A stretch of 64,000 nt of DNA from Bradyrhizobium diazoefficiens. Its GTDB lineage: Bacteria; Pseudomonadota; Alphaproteobacteria; Rhizobiales; Xanthobacteraceae. Location: assembly GCF_016599855.1 (NCBI RefSeq), contig NZ_CP067041.1:4774001-4838000 (forward strand), in the 5' to 3' direction. The notes below the pieces were generated by a model. That model ran no database searches and was not told the origin of the DNA. It was given only the letters and a program-made list of their open reading frames with translations. Of this stretch, positions 9,184 to 18,090 are shown one piece after another. A program made the position numbers and the translations under genes. The stretch's first letter is position 1; each line of letters starts with the position of its first letter.

Positions 9184-9740
9184 TTGGCCTTCCTGCCTGA
9201 CCTGCGTTGCTTGATCAGAACGTGCCAAACACGTGTTCAGGTCACAAGGTTCGCCCCTGCCAGAAACTGGTCATTTCGTGCCAACGGCCGCGATGAATCC
9301 AATCGGCTGCCCGTGTGATCGCGGGCGACTCCGGACTAACATGTGTCCACCGAATGCAGACACAAGCGTCCGGGTATTAGTTGCTCGGTCAAATACAATG
9401 ACGTAAGCATCCAATTGGACGTCACAAGTTGGAGAACTTTGTGCCATATCTGCATCTCGATTTTTCCTGAGCGCTCGCCCATAGCTCAGGAGCGCGAATT
9501 GACAACCGCAGAAGACATCTGATCGTTGCGTTCTTGGCCGGTTGTGGCGGTATCGGCGGAAGCGCGCTCCATTAGTGGGCTTTGTTTGCAGTGGCGTGCT
9601 TTAGGCCTGCAGCCATAGGACGTTCCACTGTGACGCTGATTCTTTGGTTTGGCTTAGGGTTGCCGATGAAAGTAGCGTCGGCTGCACCACGTCAAAGCTA
9701 CGGAATCGCTTGAGAACATCTGATACTTTGGGGATGAGCT

Positions 9741-10676
9741 GTGGATCTCATTGCTGCGCTTCGCACTTTCCTTCGTGTCGCCCAAGTCGGCTCGTTCTCG
9801 GCTGTGGCCGAGGAGCGGGGCGTTACGCAGCCGGCAGTATCGAGACAAATTAGCGCGCTTGAAGAGCATTTTGGGACGCGCCTCGTCCAGCGCAGCACAC
9901 ATGCCGTCACCCTCACGTACGAAGGACACGGGCTTGTGCCAGCGGCTCAGCAGCTCGTAGAGTCAGCGGACGCGTTGCAGGAACGGACAGGGAGGCGCCG
10001 CACTAAACCGGTCGGGCGCGTCCGCCTGAGTGTTCCGGTCGCGCTGGGGCTATATGTCAGCAGCAAGCTCGATTCCCTGATCAAAAAGCACGACGAATTG
10101 TCGGTCGACCTCCTTCTGCACGACAGTTTGCGGGATCTCATCGAAGAGGGAATCGATCTCCAGGTTTGTGTCGGGGACGTCAACGATTCCGCTCTGATCT
10201 CCCGTCGGATCGGTGCGGCCACGTTTTTGCTTGTTGCGGCGCCGGCCTACCTGAAGGGCCGCATGGCACCAAAGGAGCCCGCCGATCTGCAACAGCACGA
10301 GTGCATAGTTTATCGATGGCACGTGTGGTGGTTCGCTGGTCCCGAAGGCGCCATCTCGGCGGCCGTGAGTAGCCGATTTCGCGCCAATAATTCCGAGGCC
10401 GTGCACCGCGCTGCGCTGAACGGCCAGGGCATTGCGCTCCTGTCACACCTGCTTGTCGCTGATGATATCGCCGCAGGCCGTTTGTGCGTCCTGATGCCCG
10501 CGTTTCCGCCCATGCGCCTTCCTTTGACAGTAGTCTATCCTTCCCGGCGCAACCTACCGCCGCGCGTCCGTGCCGTGATCGAATTCTTGAGCGAAACCGT
10601 TCAAGCCGATCCCGAACTGACGGATGACAGCAGCGTGCAGACCGTATCCCACACTGAGGTATCCGGCCTGGATTGA
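9741..10676 (+). CDS. LysR-family transcriptional regulator
   Basis: LysR-type regulator of 311 residues beginning at a GTG (9741) preceded by GGGGA. The winged helix-turn-helix is at residues 3-60: LRTFLRVAQVGSFSAVAEERG, then TQPAVSRQISALEEHFGTRL. The rest is the periplasmic-binding-like effector domain, of the CrgA/YafC kind (DLLLHDSLRDLIEEGIDLQV). It points away from the leftward catabolic series, with about 560 bases between. LysR genes usually regulate divergent neighbours, so the enoyl-CoA hydratase operon is the likely target. The effector is unknown. Confidence 0.92.
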   Translation: MDLIAALRTFLRVAQVGSFSAVAEERGVTQPAVSRQISALEEHFGTRLVQRSTHAVTLTYEGHGLVPAAQQLVESADALQERTGRRRTKPVGRVRLSVPVALGLYVSSKLDSLIKKHDELSVDLLLHDSLRDLIEEGIDLQVCVGDVNDSALISRRIGAATFLLVAAPAYLKGRMAPKEPADLQQHECIVYRWHVWWFAGPEGAISAAVSSRFRANNSEAVHRAALNGQGIALLSHLLVADDIAAGRLCVLMPAFPPMRLPLTVVYPSRRNLPPRVRAVIEFLSETVQADPELTDDSSVQTVSHTEVSGLD

Positions 10677-10829
10677 TCTTGGAAGCTGTCCGCGGCATGG
10701 ACCTCTCGCGCCTGCTCATACCAATCGTAACAAGCAATATGAGCACGACGTAAGTTCCGGCGTCCTGCAGCTCCTGCTATCTCCCCTTGCAACAGGCTGA
10801 TCCCGGCCTGCCAATCAGGAGTAACAGCA

Positions 10830-11045
10830 ATGATGAAGAAACTTGCAGGACTGCTCGCAGTGGCCGTGACGCTTTTTGCCGCCGCTCCGGCGCTGGCGCA
10901 AAGGCCCCAGATCAGGCCTGCACAGCACGTAACAATCGTGCGCGAAGTCGCCGCCCCAGCCTGGAGCGCTGCCGGCACGACAAACCGTGCTCCGGCCAAC
11001 TTCGAGGACACGGCCCCGCGTCCCTTCGCCGACGGCGAATATTGA
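10830..11045 (+). CDS. Small exported protein, unknown
   Basis: A 71-residue product with a textbook signal peptide: KK, then a Leu/Ala/Val core, ending APALA before QRPQIRP. The mature part is only about 48 residues, rich in Ala and Pro, without cysteines. AGGAG stands 6 bases before the ATG, and a second ATG follows directly. I do not recognise a family. It lies alone between the LysR gene and the convergent CoA-transferase gene. The clear translation start and signal peptide argue that it is a real gene. Confidence 0.6.
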   Translation: MMKKLAGLLAVAVTLFAAAPALAQRPQIRPAQHVTIVREVAAPAWSAAGTTNRAPANFEDTAPRPFADGEY

Positions 11046-11144
11046 TCGAGAGCCTGGTCGCGCAGCACTCCGGCGATCTCGATCTATCTCGGCAACCAGC
11101 GGCACCGCAATGTGCCGTTGGTTCCGGGGAGCCCGAGGTTCTGA

Positions 11145-12356
11145 CTAGCGTCGGCTCACAATGATGTTTCGCTGCTGCAGCTCGCAGATCTCTTCTTCAG
11201 GAACGTGTAGCTGCTCCAAGATCTCTTGGTTGTGTTCTCCTTGAAAGGCCGGCGCTCCGGGACGTGGCAGTTGCGACTGGCTGAAAATCCATGGGTTGCC
11301 GGGCATGCGCACCGTGCCACCGCCCCGATCGTCAACCTCGACTACGGCGCTCCATTCCCTCGCCCAATCGGAGCTGGCGAACTCGGTGACAGTTCTAATG
11401 CGCCCAACTGCGAGACCCGCTTCGCTCACCTGCGCCTGTAGCTGGCCGAAGTCATCGAATGTTGCAAGCCAAGATCGCACTTCAGCCAACAAGGCCGTCA
11501 GGTTTTTCCTGCGCAGTTTGGCCGTGGCGTAGCGCTGATCGCTCAAAAGGTCGCTCCGTCTCATCATCGCGCAATAGCGCGTAAACATCGGCGAATAGAT
11601 GGGGCTCGCGGCGATTGTCAATCGTGCACCATCGGCCATTTCGAAAATGTGGGATTCGTTGGCCGATAGCGCGATCGGCTCCCCGTCGGTATCGATTTTC
11701 GACAGCATAGCGCCCGCGCGCTCGTTCACCGATAACATCGTTGCGGCCATCGAAACGTCGACATGCTGGCCTTCGCCTGTGCGGTTGCGATGCTGTAAGG
11801 CCGCGAGCACGGCGATGACCCCTTGCAGTCCAGTGTAGACATCCGCATGGCTGCAGGAGTCGCCCCGCGGCGCCGACAATGCTTCCCCAAAATGATCGTG
11901 AACGATTGCGGTTAGGCCGGTCTCGGCTTGCACCGTCGGTGCAAAGGCTGGACGATTTTTCCAAGAAGTGGATTGGCCATATCCGCTCAGGGAAACGTAG
12001 ATGATATTGGGATTGAACGCTTTGACGTCCTCGTAACCAAGGCCAAACCGCGCGAGCGTGCCCGGACGAAAATTCTCGACGATGATATCAGCATTGCGGC
12101 AGAGCTTCGCGACGATCTCGCGCGCTTCACCGTAGTTCAGATCGAGGCTAAGATTTCTCTTCCCCGCATTCTGCTGGACGTAATAGAGGCCGATGCCATT
12201 GACATAAGGCAAGCCGAAGCGCCCGAGATCGCCTGACGGTGGCTCGATCTTCGTAATATCGGCACCGAGATCGCGCAGGGCCTTGGTGCAATGGGGCCCC
12301 GCCAAGACGCGAGTGAAGTCGACTACCCGCAATCCGTCAAGCGGAGCAGCGGACAT
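11145..12356 (-). CDS. Family III CoA-transferase (CaiB/BaiF type)
   Basis: About 403 residues of the formyl-CoA transferase/CaiB family, which moves CoA between carboxylic acids. The N-terminus LDGLRVVDFTRVLAGPHCTKALRDLGADITKIEPP is diagnostic, as are VENFRPGTLARFGLGYED and IIYVSLSGYG. The catalytic Asp is expected in HADVYTGLQGVIAVLAAL, within the family's D-x-x-x-G context. I chose the ATG at 12356, which has GGAG 7 bases upstream; a TTG start at 12362 would overlap the previous gene. It follows the enoyl-CoA hydratase stop by 2 bases and must be translated from the same message. The pair would activate and hydrate an organic acid, for example in carnitine, oxalate or aromatic-acid breakdown. 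Confidence 0.9.
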   Translation of the reverse strand: MSAAPLDGLRVVDFTRVLAGPHCTKALRDLGADITKIEPPSGDLGRFGLPYVNGIGLYYVQQNAGKRNLSLDLNYGEAREIVAKLCRNADIIVENFRPGTLARFGLGYEDVKAFNPNIIYVSLSGYGQSTSWKNRPAFAPTVQAETGLTAIVHDHFGEALSAPRGDSCSHADVYTGLQGVIAVLAALQHRNRTGEGQHVDVSMAATMLSVNERAGAMLSKIDTDGEPIALSANESHIFEMADGARLTIAASPIYSPMFTRYCAMMRRSDLLSDQRYATAKLRRKNLTALLAEVRSWLATFDDFGQLQAQVSEAGLAVGRIRTVTEFASSDWAREWSAVVEVDDRGGGTVRMPGNPWIFSQSQLPRPGAPAFQGEHNQEILEQLHVPEEEICELQQRNIIVSRR

Positions 12357-12358
12357 GA

Positions 12359-13126
12359 TCAATCTCCCTGAAATGCCGCAGTGGCCGGCCCCGTGGTAAA
12401 GAAGGCATCAAGTCCACGCTGCCGATCCTTGGCCTTCCAGATCATGTCGTTAATCTCGACCTGTCGCGCATCGGCGGCCGCAACCCCGCCCCGCGCCTCA
12501 AGATTGGCTTGCAATTTAATACCCTTGATGATCTGGGTCGGCCCCGCGGCAAGTTGCCGAGCCCATGTCATCGAGGCGCAGGCAAGTTCGGCTTCCGGCA
12601 CGATCTGATTGATGATTCCCCAGCGTTCGAAGGCCTCCGGAGTGTGACGGCGTCCGAGCATCGCGATCTCCTTCGCCCGCGTCACGCCGGCACGCTGCGA
12701 AAGCCGCTGTGTACCTCCGAGCACCGGCAGCAGGCCGACCGCGACCTCCACTTGACCGAAGAAGGCGGTGTTCGCAGCAATGATCATGTCGCACGTCAGC
12801 GCCAGCTCGAGACCGCCGCCCAAGGCTCCGCCATTCACGGCAGCTACCGTCGGCACAGGTACATCTTCGAGATCATGCAGCATGGCCTCGAGCTTCGCCT
12901 GATCGGTATGAATTCGTGTGCCAGACCCCCATGACCGCATTTCGGCGCCCGCGCAGAAATGTCGCATCGAGCTCCGGAGCAGGATCGCACGGCAGCCCGC
13001 CGCGACGACCTCCCGGTAGGCGGCGACGAGGTCATCGATCAATTGATCGTCGATTAGGTTGTGCGGCGGCTTTGCGAGCGTAACCACGCCAACCTTGCCG
13101 TCGATCTCGTGAGTAATGGTCGTCAT
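12359..13126 (-). CDS. Enoyl-CoA hydratase/isomerase
   Basis: Crotonase-family protein of about 255 residues. The start ATG at 13126 (next to another at 13129) has GAGGGA upstream; homology begins there (HEIDGKVGVVTLAKPPHNLID). Oxyanion residues lie in RHFCAGAEMRSWG and AVNGGALGGGLELALTCD, and a Glu is present in FGQVEVAVGLLPVLGGTQRL, the position of the catalytic acid of true hydratases. It is the first gene of a two-gene operon with the CoA-transferase. The upstream region to the divergent AraC gene carries nested inverted repeats that may be regulatory. Confidence 0.9.
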   Translation of the reverse strand: MTTITHEIDGKVGVVTLAKPPHNLIDDQLIDDLVAAYREVVAAGCRAILLRSSMRHFCAGAEMRSWGSGTRIHTDQAKLEAMLHDLEDVPVPTVAAVNGGALGGGLELALTCDMIIAANTAFFGQVEVAVGLLPVLGGTQRLSQRAGVTRAKEIAMLGRRHTPEAFERWGIINQIVPEAELACASMTWARQLAAGPTQIIKGIKLQANLEARGGVAAADARQVEINDMIWKAKDRQRGLDAFFTTGPATAAFQGD

Positions 13127-13497
13127 CATATCCCTCGCTTCCGGGAGAACGGCTCGCCATCCGAAACCGGGCACATCGATTCCGTCTGATAAGCGGCACT
13201 TCGTCGTCCACCGATCCTGAGACTGACTCCCTCTCTCATTTTGTATGTCGAACATCATGCGATGCGTGACAAGGTCAACCTCTGCCAATTATGATGTCAA
13301 AAGCTGCCAGGACAACAAGAATGGCCGCTTTAAGCGATGTCCGGCTAATTCTGAGACAATCGAACTGGGTCTGGCCGCAACGGTTGCTGCCGACCGAAGC
13401 GAGCGTCGCCAGGAACCGCGTCTGCGGAAAGCGGGTCACGCCGGGATCATGTCGAGCCGCATAGCGTCGCATCGTTGAAGTTTCAATCGTTTAACCC

Positions 13498-13564
13498 GAA
13501 TATCTGCACCGGGGCATTGTCAGCATGCTTGCGACTGCAGGGATACTAGCATATGCTGATATTC
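13498..13564. repeat. Nested inverted repeats between the hydratase and AraC genes
   Basis: Two nested pairs are seen: GAATATC (13498-13504) with GATATTC (13558-13564), and TCAGCATGCT (13520-13529) with AGCATATGCTGA (13548-13559). They lie about 95 bases before the AraC-type start and some 370 bases before the divergent hydratase gene. The arrangement suits paired regulator half-sites that could form a DNA loop, but chance symmetry cannot be ruled out. Confidence 0.4.
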
Positions 13565-13658
13565 CAAGCTAATCATCAGTCAAAGGACCTCAAAAGCTGC
13601 TCATGCAGTTCCAGGCAGCCGATTAGAGGGCGAACCCCTGCACGGATTGCGAAAAGCG

Positions 13659-14789
13659 ATGAAGCCGATCAAGATCGTGACACCAGTTCCAGCTCACCCC
13701 GATGCTCCGAGGCAGAATCTTCAGGGCCTGGCCGCATTGGCGTCCGAGCTTGCTGCTGAAGGCGTTTCAGCGCCGGATCTGTTTGCGCGCACCAGAGTTT
13801 GCGCGGGCCAACTGGAAAATGAGCGTGCGCGCATCTCGCGTGGAGAACGCCTGGCGATCTACCGAAACGCCAAGAGGCTCGCGAAACGGTCTGACATTGC
13901 TCTGTTGGCTGGAGCTCGGCAGCGCATCAGCGACTATGGGATCTGCGGCTACGCAATGTTCTCAAGCCGTAACTTCGGTGACGCACTGCTGTTTTTGCTC
14001 GATCATATCGATTTGGCTGGCCCTGTGGCCCAACAAATCAGCTTTCACATCGAAGGAGGACACGCGGCCGTTCTGCGCAGCCACGGACTCGACACGTTAG
14101 GCGATCTCGTGCCGTTTGTCGCGGAGTTCTGGCGAAGTTCTATGACCTCCCTGTTCAGCCGGGTCCTCGAGTTGCCCTTCCCGGCCAAGCGGATGACTTT
14201 TCCGTTCCCCGCACCGGTACACTGGCGCAGCTACGGACGGTTGCTCAACTGCCCGATTGAGTTCGGCGCTGACCACATGGAGTGGCACTTCGGCGCGGAG
14301 GTTCTTGAACTGCCGTGCCCGAACGCAAATCCAATCACCGCGAAAATCTGCCAGCAGCTTTGCGATGTCGTGCTGACCGAGCGCCCCGGCGAATCGGAGC
14401 TCCTTCGCAAGATACGCGCCACATGCGTTAGCGGCCCTAGCCCATTTCCGGGTGCCGCGGAAATCGCTCGCGAACTCGGCCTTTCCTTGCGGACTCTCCA
14501 CCGGAGATTGGCCGAAGAAGGATTGTCGTACCAATCCATAGTCGACGAGATGCGCCGATCCTTGGCGACCGAGCTCCTCGAAAACACGCAAATGAGCATC
14601 GATCAGGTTGCCGAGCGCGTCGGTTTTGCCGATGCGACAAGCTTTCGAAAGGCGTTCAAAAAATGGACAGACTGGTCGCCTTCCGATGTCCGTCATCCGG
14701 AGCGGAACAGAGCAAGAGCGCCACTTTCGCCGCTACACAACTCGGGTGCGAAAACACTGCAGGGCTGCCCTCTCAACGTGGGCCCGTAA
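13659..14789 (+). CDS. AraC-family regulator with N-terminal sensor domain
   Basis: About 376 residues. The N-terminal two thirds match the domain found in OruR/ArgR-like and catabolic AraC proteins (MFSSRNFGDALLFLLDHIDL, MEWHFGAEVLELPCPNANP). The C-terminal double helix-turn-helix is complete: AAEIARELGLSLRTLHRRLAEEGLSYQ and MSIDQVAERVGFADATSFRKAFKKWTDWSPSD. A basic tail of some 30 residues follows. I prefer the ATG at 13659; a TTG four codons earlier is possible. It is divergent from the hydratase/CoA-transferase operon and probably its regulator. A sense of which acid or CoA ester it binds is lacking. Confidence 0.88.
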   Translation: MKPIKIVTPVPAHPDAPRQNLQGLAALASELAAEGVSAPDLFARTRVCAGQLENERARISRGERLAIYRNAKRLAKRSDIALLAGARQRISDYGICGYAMFSSRNFGDALLFLLDHIDLAGPVAQQISFHIEGGHAAVLRSHGLDTLGDLVPFVAEFWRSSMTSLFSRVLELPFPAKRMTFPFPAPVHWRSYGRLLNCPIEFGADHMEWHFGAEVLELPCPNANPITAKICQQLCDVVLTERPGESELLRKIRATCVSGPSPFPGAAEIARELGLSLRTLHRRLAEEGLSYQSIVDEMRRSLATELLENTQMSIDQVAERVGFADATSFRKAFKKWTDWSPSDVRHPERNRARAPLSPLHNSGAKTLQGCPLNVGP

Positions 14790-15232
14790 ACTCAACAAGT
14801 CCGATTTCGTCTGCGATCGGCATGAGGCCTGAACGCTTTGGAGTCAGGCAGTAATAGGGCTTAGCTTCCGGGAAGACATTGGAGGGTGATGTTTTGTACC
14901 GCCATCTAGCGCAAGCGCGGAATTCTGTAGGCATCGCGTGCAAACCCGTCCTCTGTACTTCGCTGATAAGCTGTGCGCATAGCTCTCCCCAGCGCCAGGT
15001 CGCCGACGAGTGCCTTTAGCCCTCCTAGACTTCCAGCAGACGATGCAAGTCCTCGCCGCCTTGGTCGTAAACCGAAGTCACGGCAGAGGTACAAACGCCT
15101 TCGGCGGCGAGCACCCCAGAGTGCCCATGCAACGGTGCGCTGACTAGACCTAGCTCGCATTTGGTCAACCGTCGACTGACAGAACGCACCCACTTCCTCT
15201 CGACGCAGCATGTTAGCCCGGCTGATCTGTAT
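14790..15232. other. Gap without a recognised gene
   Basis: No intact gene is seen between the AraC-type and MarR-type genes. A leftward frame ending near 15025 holds CELGLVSAPLHGHSGVLAAEGV, which may be the end of a lost protein, but I cannot assign it. Confidence 0.4.
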
Positions 15233-15715
15233 TTAACGGGACACGGTATTCTCGAAGGCCGCGACGAACGCGTTGGAGGTAAGGAAGCGCAGTGCCTCGC
15301 GTAGACATTCGGACTCGGCTCGGCCGAAGGCGGCTTCGAAGCCACGCTCAGCTTCCTCCCAGAGGGCGTCGGTCTCGGCGAGCTTTGCTCGGCCACGCCG
15401 TGTGAGGCTTATCTGGCGATTCCGTCGATCGGTTGGGTCAACTGCGACAGCGACGAGGCCGTCGCGTTCCAAAGGTTTGAGTGTGTGGGCGAGCGCACCG
15501 GGGTCCATCACCAACGCCTCTGCAAGCCTGCCGACCGTAGTCGGCTCCGATCGTCCGATCTGGGCAAGAATCGCGCGTTGTGTCGTTTTTAGTCCGCTGG
15601 AGGCAAGCGCCGTGTCATACAGCTGCGAGATTCGTCGCGACGCCTTACGCAGCGCAGTGCAACTGCATCGGCTGCCCTCACCCGGCCCTGCGGCAGGGTC
15701 TTTCCTGTCCATCAT
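15233..15715 (-). CDS. MarR-family transcriptional regulator
   Basis: A 160-residue winged-helix repressor. The core runs from LKTTQRAILAQIGR through TTVGRLAEALVMDPGALAHTLKPLERDGLV to the wing DPTDRRNRQISLTRRGRAKL, the MarR signature DxRxR. An N-terminal Cys pair (SRCSCTAL) might sense oxidants or metals, as in some MarR proteins; this is inference. Two adjacent ATGs are possible starts. The target is not evident: the gene upstream has been replaced by an insertion sequence about 200 bases away, and the DNA between is gene-free. Confidence 0.88.
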   Translation of the reverse strand: MMDRKDPAAGPGEGSRCSCTALRKASRRISQLYDTALASSGLKTTQRAILAQIGRSEPTTVGRLAEALVMDPGALAHTLKPLERDGLVAVAVDPTDRRNRQISLTRRGRAKLAETDALWEEAERGFEAAFGRAESECLREALRFLTSNAFVAAFENTVSR

Positions 15716-15924
15716 CTGCCTTCAAGTTTTTTCCTAGAGCATTAGGGCCTGGTTGCGATTGGCAGCATATGCAGATATTGTCTCGGATGCAAGAAGTATT
15801 CGGTGCAACAGCCGACCAGCGGCCCCAGGGCAACGGCGAAATGCAATGCGAGCCAAAGCGGCGCCGAGAAGCGCGGCCTGCCGCAGCTATTAGGATGTCA
15901 TTCGGCCTGCAATATTGACCCCCC

Positions 15925-17712
15925 GTATTGCCGCATCTGCAAATGTTACCCTGATGGCGCCATTGCGGATGACGATCCGATGTCGATTGATCGGCCGCGC
16001 CAGATGGCTTTCCCCGCTTGCTCGACGAGAGGGGCTGTGGGCGGGTCGGGCCCTACATAGCCCGAGCCGTCCACAACCCCGGGCAATGGGGTAGCGGTCG
16101 TGGCATCGCCGAGCGGGCCTTGGGCGACCAACCGTTCGGCAGCCCTCCGTCTGAGCGCCCTCAGCAGACGTTGCACAATCGAATGCTGTCTCTTTCCGAA
16201 CTCCTCAGGGTATTTCTCGCTCAGCCGGCTGACAATTGCGAGCGCCGTCAGTTGCGGCTGCTCCGCGAGCCAGCCCTCGATCGCAGCAATATGCGGGTCG
16301 AGCTTGGACGGCATGCGAACCCTGGTTTTATAGGGCCGACGAGTCCGCCGGTGCGTGGCACGCGGCTCGCCGGCGGTCACCCTCTTGCCGAGCGTCTTCG
16401 CGAACGTCGCCGCGGTCACCGGCGCGTTGCTCGTGTGAGCGGATTGCAGGCCGCGCGCCTGTCCGGCACGACGATCGACGCGATTGCCGAGTTCGTCCTG
16501 GGTTGCGCGAATCTCGGCCAACAGCGCGACCGGATCGAGCGATCGATACTGATCGCGCAGCCGTGTCTTCACGGCGGCGGTCACCTTGGGATGCGCTAAT
16601 GCACGCTCGTAGGGCGTCGATGGGAGATGATAGCGCTTGATCACTTTAGCCCCTTCGCGGCGCTTCTCCTTCAGCTTGAACGACGGCTGGAAGAAGTTGA
16701 CGTAAAGTCGTGATGCCGCATAGAGGCGCCCCATCACGCGGGCCGTTTCGACGCCATCAAAGCGGCCATAGCCCATGAGGCGGCGGACGACGGCACCATT
16801 CTTCTGCTCGACGAACGCCTGATCGTTCTTCTTGTACGCGCGCGAGCGCGTGACTTCGAGCTTCTGTTGGCGACACCATGGCACGACGACGTCGTTCATG
16901 AAGGCGCTGTCGTTGTCGAAGTCAACGCCGCGCAAGAGCCAGGGGAACAGGCCCTGTGCGCGGTTGATCGCCTCGACGACCAGCGAACCTTCCCGCGTCA
17001 GCAGCGGCAGACACTCCGTCCAGCCGGTGGCGACATCGACCATCGTCAGGGTTTGGATGAACGAGCCAGCCACCGACGTGCCGCCATGGGCGACCATATC
17101 GACCTCGCAGAAGCCGGGCACCGGGCTGTTCCAGTCATTGAACGTACGGATCGGGACCTCGCGCCGGATTGCCGAATAGAATCCGGCGCGGCGCCGCCTG
17201 CCGCCGCTCGCTGCGATCTTCACATCGACGAGCAGGCGATCGATGGTGGCGGCGCTGATGGCCAGAACACGATCACGGTCCGACTGGCCAAGCTGCAATC
17301 GGCCATGTTGCTCGAGAGCAGGCAGCAAGGTCGGGATCATCACCTTGAGCCGCTTGCCGCACACCCGATCCGACGCTTCCCACAGCGCTGTCATCGCGTC
17401 CTTGACCGTCGCGCCATATCTACGCTTGCGCTCTTGCGGTGCCTCGACCTTGTCCGGCCCAACTGTCCCGCGTGGCCGAAGTGCACGTACCGCATGCTTG
17501 CGATGCCAGCCTGTAACGGCGCACAGCTCGTCTAGGATCCGTCCCTTCTCGAGCCGCCCGCTCGACCGATAACGCTCGGCCAGCGCGGATGTGATCTCGC
17601 GCTTTGCGCGCATGCTGATCTTCCCTGCCATAGCCGCCACCGAACTGATTCGGCAGCTCCGCCCCAGACTCGACAGGGAAGTTGTCCGGTAACATTTTTA
17701 GTGAGGCAATGC
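15925..17712 (-). mobile_element. Insertion sequence with integrase-type transposase
   Basis: About 1.79 kb. Imperfect terminal inverted repeats of 25-26 bases: the left end reads GTATTGCC then AAATGTTACC (15925-15950), and the right end, read inward, GCATTGCC then AAAATGTTACC (17688-17712). Both ends are flanked by a run of C (15919-15924 and 17713-17717), so a CCCCC target duplication is possible. The single transposase gene fills the element and its stop lies inside the left repeat. The element looks complete and possibly active. Confidence 0.72.
15946..17631 (-). CDS. Integrase-core (DDE) transposase, ISNCY-like
   Basis: A transposase of about 561 residues starting near MAGKISMRAKREI. 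An N-terminal helix-turn-helix region (LEKGRILDELCAVTGWHRKHAVRAL) precedes the integrase core. The three acidic residues can be placed: Asp in CEVDMVAHGG, Asp in VDFDNDSAFMND, and Glu in AFVEQKNGAVVRR. The C-terminal 200 residues are basic. The gene is uninterrupted. In rhizobia such long integrase-type transposases are usually placed with ISNCY or IS1202-like elements; the exact group needs a database comparison. A start three codons upstream (17640) is also open. Confidence 0.85.
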   Translation of the reverse strand: MAGKISMRAKREITSALAERYRSSGRLEKGRILDELCAVTGWHRKHAVRALRPRGTVGPDKVEAPQERKRRYGATVKDAMTALWEASDRVCGKRLKVMIPTLLPALEQHGRLQLGQSDRDRVLAISAATIDRLLVDVKIAASGGRRRRAGFYSAIRREVPIRTFNDWNSPVPGFCEVDMVAHGGTSVAGSFIQTLTMVDVATGWTECLPLLTREGSLVVEAINRAQGLFPWLLRGVDFDNDSAFMNDVVVPWCRQQKLEVTRSRAYKKNDQAFVEQKNGAVVRRLMGYGRFDGVETARVMGRLYAASRLYVNFFQPSFKLKEKRREGAKVIKRYHLPSTPYERALAHPKVTAAVKTRLRDQYRSLDPVALLAEIRATQDELGNRVDRRAGQARGLQSAHTSNAPVTAATFAKTLGKRVTAGEPRATHRRTRRPYKTRVRMPSKLDPHIAAIEGWLAEQPQLTALAIVSRLSEKYPEEFGKRQHSIVQRLLRALRRRAAERLVAQGPLGDATTATPLPGVVDGSGYVGPDPPTAPLVEQAGKAIWRGRSIDIGSSSAMAPSG

Positions 17713-17769
17713 GCCCCCTACAGGGGGGTCTGTTGCGCTGCCTGCTTCGTAACAAAGCAGGTGGTGGGG

Positions 17770-18090
17770 ATGCTGATCGTGGAGACGATTGCCCGGATCC
17801 GGCGCGAGCACTTCATCAAGGGCAAGACGATCAAGGAGATCGCACGTGACCTGAAGGTGTCGCGGAACACGGTCCGGAAGGTGCTGAGGTCGGGAGAGAC
17901 CTCCTTCGAGTACGAGCGGCAAGTGCAGCCGCGGCCAAAGCTGGGACGATGGGCAGTACTGCGGCGCGATCTGCCCGAAGCGTTCGGCAAGCGGTTCACC
18001 GTCTATACGCGCTTCTGGCGCTGGGCAGAAGGATGTTTGGGAGTGGGTTTCAAGGCTCTCACGACGATCTGGATTTCAAATATGTCATGA
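17770..18090 (+). pseudogene. IS21 istA 5' fragment joined to an IS5/IS427 transposase fragment
   Basis: The reading frame begins as an IS21-family IstA protein (MLIVETIARIRREHF, GKTIKEIARDLKVSRNTVRKVL, the Mrr-like helix-turn-helix) and after about 62 codons changes to an IS5/IS427-type transposase piece (RRDLPEAFGKRFTVYTRFWRW). The IS427 part then shifts frame, with DLDFKYVMIDGT visible in another frame just after. Both elements are truncated, and the chimera is not functional. An inverted repeat CCTGCTT/AAGCAGG (17741-17761) lies before the istA start and may belong to the IS21 end. Confidence 0.72.
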
